Shown here: piece by piece, positions 62,152 through 64,000 of the stretch
Position numbering within the stretch: position 1 is the first letter of the stretch
Layout of the letters: each line of letters starts with the position of its first letter
DNA from: Chitinophaga parva
GTDB lineage: Bacteria; Bacteroidota; Bacteroidia; Chitinophagales; Chitinophagaceae
Length of the DNA: 64,000 nucleotides
Direction of reading: 5' to 3'
Assembly: GCF_003071345.1 (NCBI RefSeq)
Contig: NZ_QCYK01000003.1
Span: forward strand, 620,001-684,000
Made by a program: the position numbers and the translations under genes
Notes under the pieces: generated by a model
The model's input: the letters and a program-made list of their open reading frames with translations, nothing else
What the model was told of the DNA's origin: nothing
The model's database searches: none

Positions 62152-63789
62152 TTGAAAAGAAGAGACTTCCTGCAATGGACGGGCATGGGGCTGGGCGCCA
62201 CCATGTTGTCCGGTATGCCGCTGGTGGGCAAAGCATTGCCCCTGGACGCACCGTGGTACACGGTAGATGCAGCCATCAAAAAGCAACTGGCCGATGTGGC
62301 CCTCAATGCCGCCCGCAGCAAAGGCGCTACCTATACGGACGTGCGCATAGGCCGCTACCTGAACCAGTTTATCATTACCCGCGAAGACAAGGTAGAGAAC
62401 GTGGTGAACACTGAGAGCTACGGCATGGGCATCCGCGTGATAGCCAATGGCAGCTGGGGCTTTGCGGCCACAGACAAGCTGGATAACGACAGCATTGCCC
62501 ATACGGCCGCACTGGCCGTGGCCATTGCCAAGGAAAACTCCCGCCTGCTCTCTGAGCCGGTACAACTGGCCCCGCAAAAGGGTTATGGGGAAGTAAGCTG
62601 GAAAACGCCGATTGAAAAGAATGCCTTTGAAGTGCCCATCAAGGAAAAGGTAGACCTGCTGCTCAATGTGAATGCCGCCGCCATGAAAGGAGGCGCGGAT
62701 TACATGAACAGTTATCTTTTCCTGGTGAATGAGCAGAAATATTTTGCATCGTCCGATGGGTCTTACATAGACCAGGACATTCACCGGATCTGGCCCACCT
62801 TTACCATTACAAAAATTGATAAAGCCACCGGCAAATTTGAAACGCGCAATGCCCTGAGTGCCCCGGTGGGCATGGGTTACGAGTACTTGTTGCCCCGGCC
62901 GGAAGATAAGATCCACGGTATTTCCACGCTGTACAAAAAACGGTACGATATGGTGGAAGACGCCGCTCAGGGCGCTAAACAGGTGGCGGAAAAAATGGCC
63001 GCCAAAAGCGTGGAGCCGGGCAAGTACGACCTGATCCTGGACCCTTCTCACCTCTGGCTTACCATTCATGAAAGCGTGGGCCATCCCACGGAGCTGGATC
63101 GTGTGCTGGGCTATGAAGCCAACTTTGCGGGCACCAGTTTCTTAACCCTCGATAAATGGGAATCCAGGAATTTCCAGTTTGGCAGCAAGCATGTAAACAT
63201 CAAAGCGGATAAAACACAGCCAGGCTCCCTCGGCGCCGTGGGTTATGACGATGAAGGGGTGGGCACCCAGGAATGGGACCTGATCAAAGACGGGGTGCTG
63301 GTCAACTACCAGGCCATCCGCGACCAGGCGCATATCATTAACCTTCCTGCATCGCAAGGCTGCTGCTACGCGCAAAGCTGGAGTGATGTGCAGTTCCAAC
63401 GCATGGCCAACGTGTCATTGCAGCCGGGCAAACAAACCCTTTCCCCCCAGGATATGATCAAGAACGTGGAGAAAGGCATTTACATCATTGGTGACGGATC
63501 GTTCTCCATTGACCAGCAACGCTACAACTTCCAGTTTGCCGGCCAGCTGTTTTACGAGATCAAACAGGGTAAGATCGTAGGTGCATTGAAAGATGTAGCC
63601 TACCAGGCCAATACCCGCGAATTCTGGAACAGTTGTTCCGCTGTGGCAGACAAGAACGACTACCGCCTGGGCGGCTCCTTCTTTGACGGTAAAGGCCAGC
63701 CCATGCAGGCCAGCGCGGTTTCCCACGGCTCGTCCACCGCACGTTTTGATAAAGTGAACGTGATCAACACCGCCAGGAAAATCGGGTAA
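62152..63789 (+). CDS. tldD: TldD-type metallopeptidase homologue, copy 2, with Tat leader
   Basis: 545 residues from TTG 62152. The start exposes KRRDFLQW (residues 2-9), a complete twin-arginine motif, and a hydrophobic segment (MGLGATMLSGMPLVGKA). The zinc site is HESVGH (His 306, Glu 307, His 311), closer to the usual TldD form than copy 1. Long stretches match copy 1 almost residue for residue (for example YDLILDPSHLWLTI and LDRVLGYEANFAGTSFLTL), so the pair arose by duplication. It is 150 bp after the terminator of module 1 and keeps an ATCTAAATCTG sequence seen before copy 1. Confidence 0.9.
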   Translation: MKRRDFLQWTGMGLGATMLSGMPLVGKALPLDAPWYTVDAAIKKQLADVALNAARSKGATYTDVRIGRYLNQFIITREDKVENVVNTESYGMGIRVIANGSWGFAATDKLDNDSIAHTAALAVAIAKENSRLLSEPVQLAPQKGYGEVSWKTPIEKNAFEVPIKEKVDLLLNVNAAAMKGGADYMNSYLFLVNEQKYFASSDGSYIDQDIHRIWPTFTITKIDKATGKFETRNALSAPVGMGYEYLLPRPEDKIHGISTLYKKRYDMVEDAAQGAKQVAEKMAAKSVEPGKYDLILDPSHLWLTIHESVGHPTELDRVLGYEANFAGTSFLTLDKWESRNFQFGSKHVNIKADKTQPGSLGAVGYDDEGVGTQEWDLIKDGVLVNYQAIRDQAHIINLPASQGCCYAQSWSDVQFQRMANVSLQPGKQTLSPQDMIKNVEKGIYIIGDGSFSIDQQRYNFQFAGQLFYEIKQGKIVGALKDVAYQANTREFWNSCSAVADKNDYRLGGSFFDGKGQPMQASAVSHGSSTARFDKVNVINTARKIG

Positions 63790-63798
63790 GGGTTCATC

Positions 63799-63824
63799 AT
63801 CTAACAATTCAACTATCTAACAAT
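63799..63824 (+). repeat. Direct repeat ATCTAACAAT
   Basis: Two exact copies (63799-63808 and 63815-63824, period 16) lie between tldD2 and the next TldE start. The position matches the ATTAAC repeat array of module 1, although the sequence differs. Confidence 0.7.
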
Positions 63825-63831
63825 CTTAATC

Positions 63832-64000
63832 ATGTCTATACTTAGCAGAGAACAATGCGAAGCCTTGCTGAAGAAGGTGCTGGGCTATTCAAAGGCGGAT
63901 GAGTGTGAAGTGAGCATTTACGGGGCGGATAGCGGCAATATCCGTTTTGCCCGCAACGCAGCGTCCACCAGTGGCGGCGTGTTTCAGACACAACTGGCGG
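63832..64000 (+). CDS. tldE: TldE/PmbA-type protein, copy 2, partial at the window edge
   Basis: The first 56 residues are visible from ATG 63832. They read MSILSREQCEALLKKVLGYS then ECEVSIYGADSGNIRFARN, clearly the counterpart of the copy-1 TldE start. The gene continues past 64000. It completes the second TldD-TldE pair and shows that both genes were duplicated together. Confidence 0.85.
   Translation, partial: MSILSREQCEALLKKVLGYSKADECEVSIYGADSGNIRFARNAASTSGGVFQTQLA

Noticed and set aside
1..64000. CRISPR array, insertion sequence, rRNA or prophage
   Set aside because: I saw no regularly spaced repeats of 25-40 bases, no transposase or integrase frame, no rRNA-like stretch and no phage structural genes.

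Overview
The window looks like a chromosomal segment of a Bacteroidota bacterium, most likely a Chitinophaga-like member of the Chitinophagaceae. This rests on two SusC/SusD pairs, a FecR/ECF-sigma surface-signalling set, DUF4249 and DUF4397 proteins, lipoprotein signals ending in a Cys followed by charged or polar residues, Bacteroidota-type promoter boxes (TAnnTTTG) and few Shine-Dalgarno sites. Most of the sequence is GC-rich. The first ~2.05 kb is visibly AT-rich and ends at the 3' side of a tRNA-Pro gene, which suggests the edge of an inserted element. No rRNA, CRISPR array, insertion sequence or transposase was seen.

Layout. 0-2.1 kb: a small ORF, a Crp/Fnr-type regulator, two VOC/glyoxalase-fold genes (the first broken by two compensating frameshifts) and tRNA-Pro(CGG). 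2.2-6.7 kb: a large SWIM/SNF2 helicase, a lipoprotein and a KTSC-domain protein. 6.7-10.3 kb (minus strand): a copper set consisting of a Cys-rich four-helix protein, a small HMA chaperone, the CopA ATPase and an AraC regulator with its own N-terminal CxxC domain; a repeated TTTGCATAATT motif lies in front of copA and of the chaperone. 10.4-14.7 kb: a YeiH exporter, then an arsenic operon (arsR, arsM, acr3, metallophosphoesterase) with near-identical palindromes before arsR and arsM. 14.8-15.6 kb: an SRPBCC/ArsR pair with palindromic operators. 15.8-22.3 kb: an unknown secreted protein, a TonB receptor, a DUF4249 lipoprotein and a large secreted protein. 22.4-30.8 kb: a mannan-type utilisation locus (GH76, SusD, SusC, FecR, ECF sigma). 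31-35.7 kb: PAP2 phosphatase, GNAT, amino-acid permease, a membrane protein and a DUF4397 lipoprotein. 36.2-39.4 kb: uronate catabolism (uxaC; kdgK-eda). 40-47.6 kb: a second SusCD pair, a GH9 glucanase and an aldose epimerase. 47.7-51 kb: a solitary divergent AAA ATPase and a PAS protein with a phospho-acceptor helix but no kinase ATPase domain.

51-64 kb: DUF4159, facing a run of MoxR ATPase, DUF58, BatA-type, DUF4175 and a large membrane protein, followed by two tandem TldD-TldE modules. The second TldE runs off the window. Both TldD proteins begin at TTG codons that expose Tat-like leaders, while the TldE partners show no leader. Together with the MoxR/vWA-type genes this is the best candidate in the window for an undescribed system, perhaps envelope quality control or peptide processing. 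That function is inference only.

How the genes may work together: the two utilisation loci would import glycans (mannan at one; a beta-glucan or hemicellulose at the other). The epimerase and the UxaC-KdgK-Eda enzymes could take released sugars and uronates to pyruvate and glyceraldehyde-3-phosphate. The copper and arsenic blocks form a small metal-resistance district.
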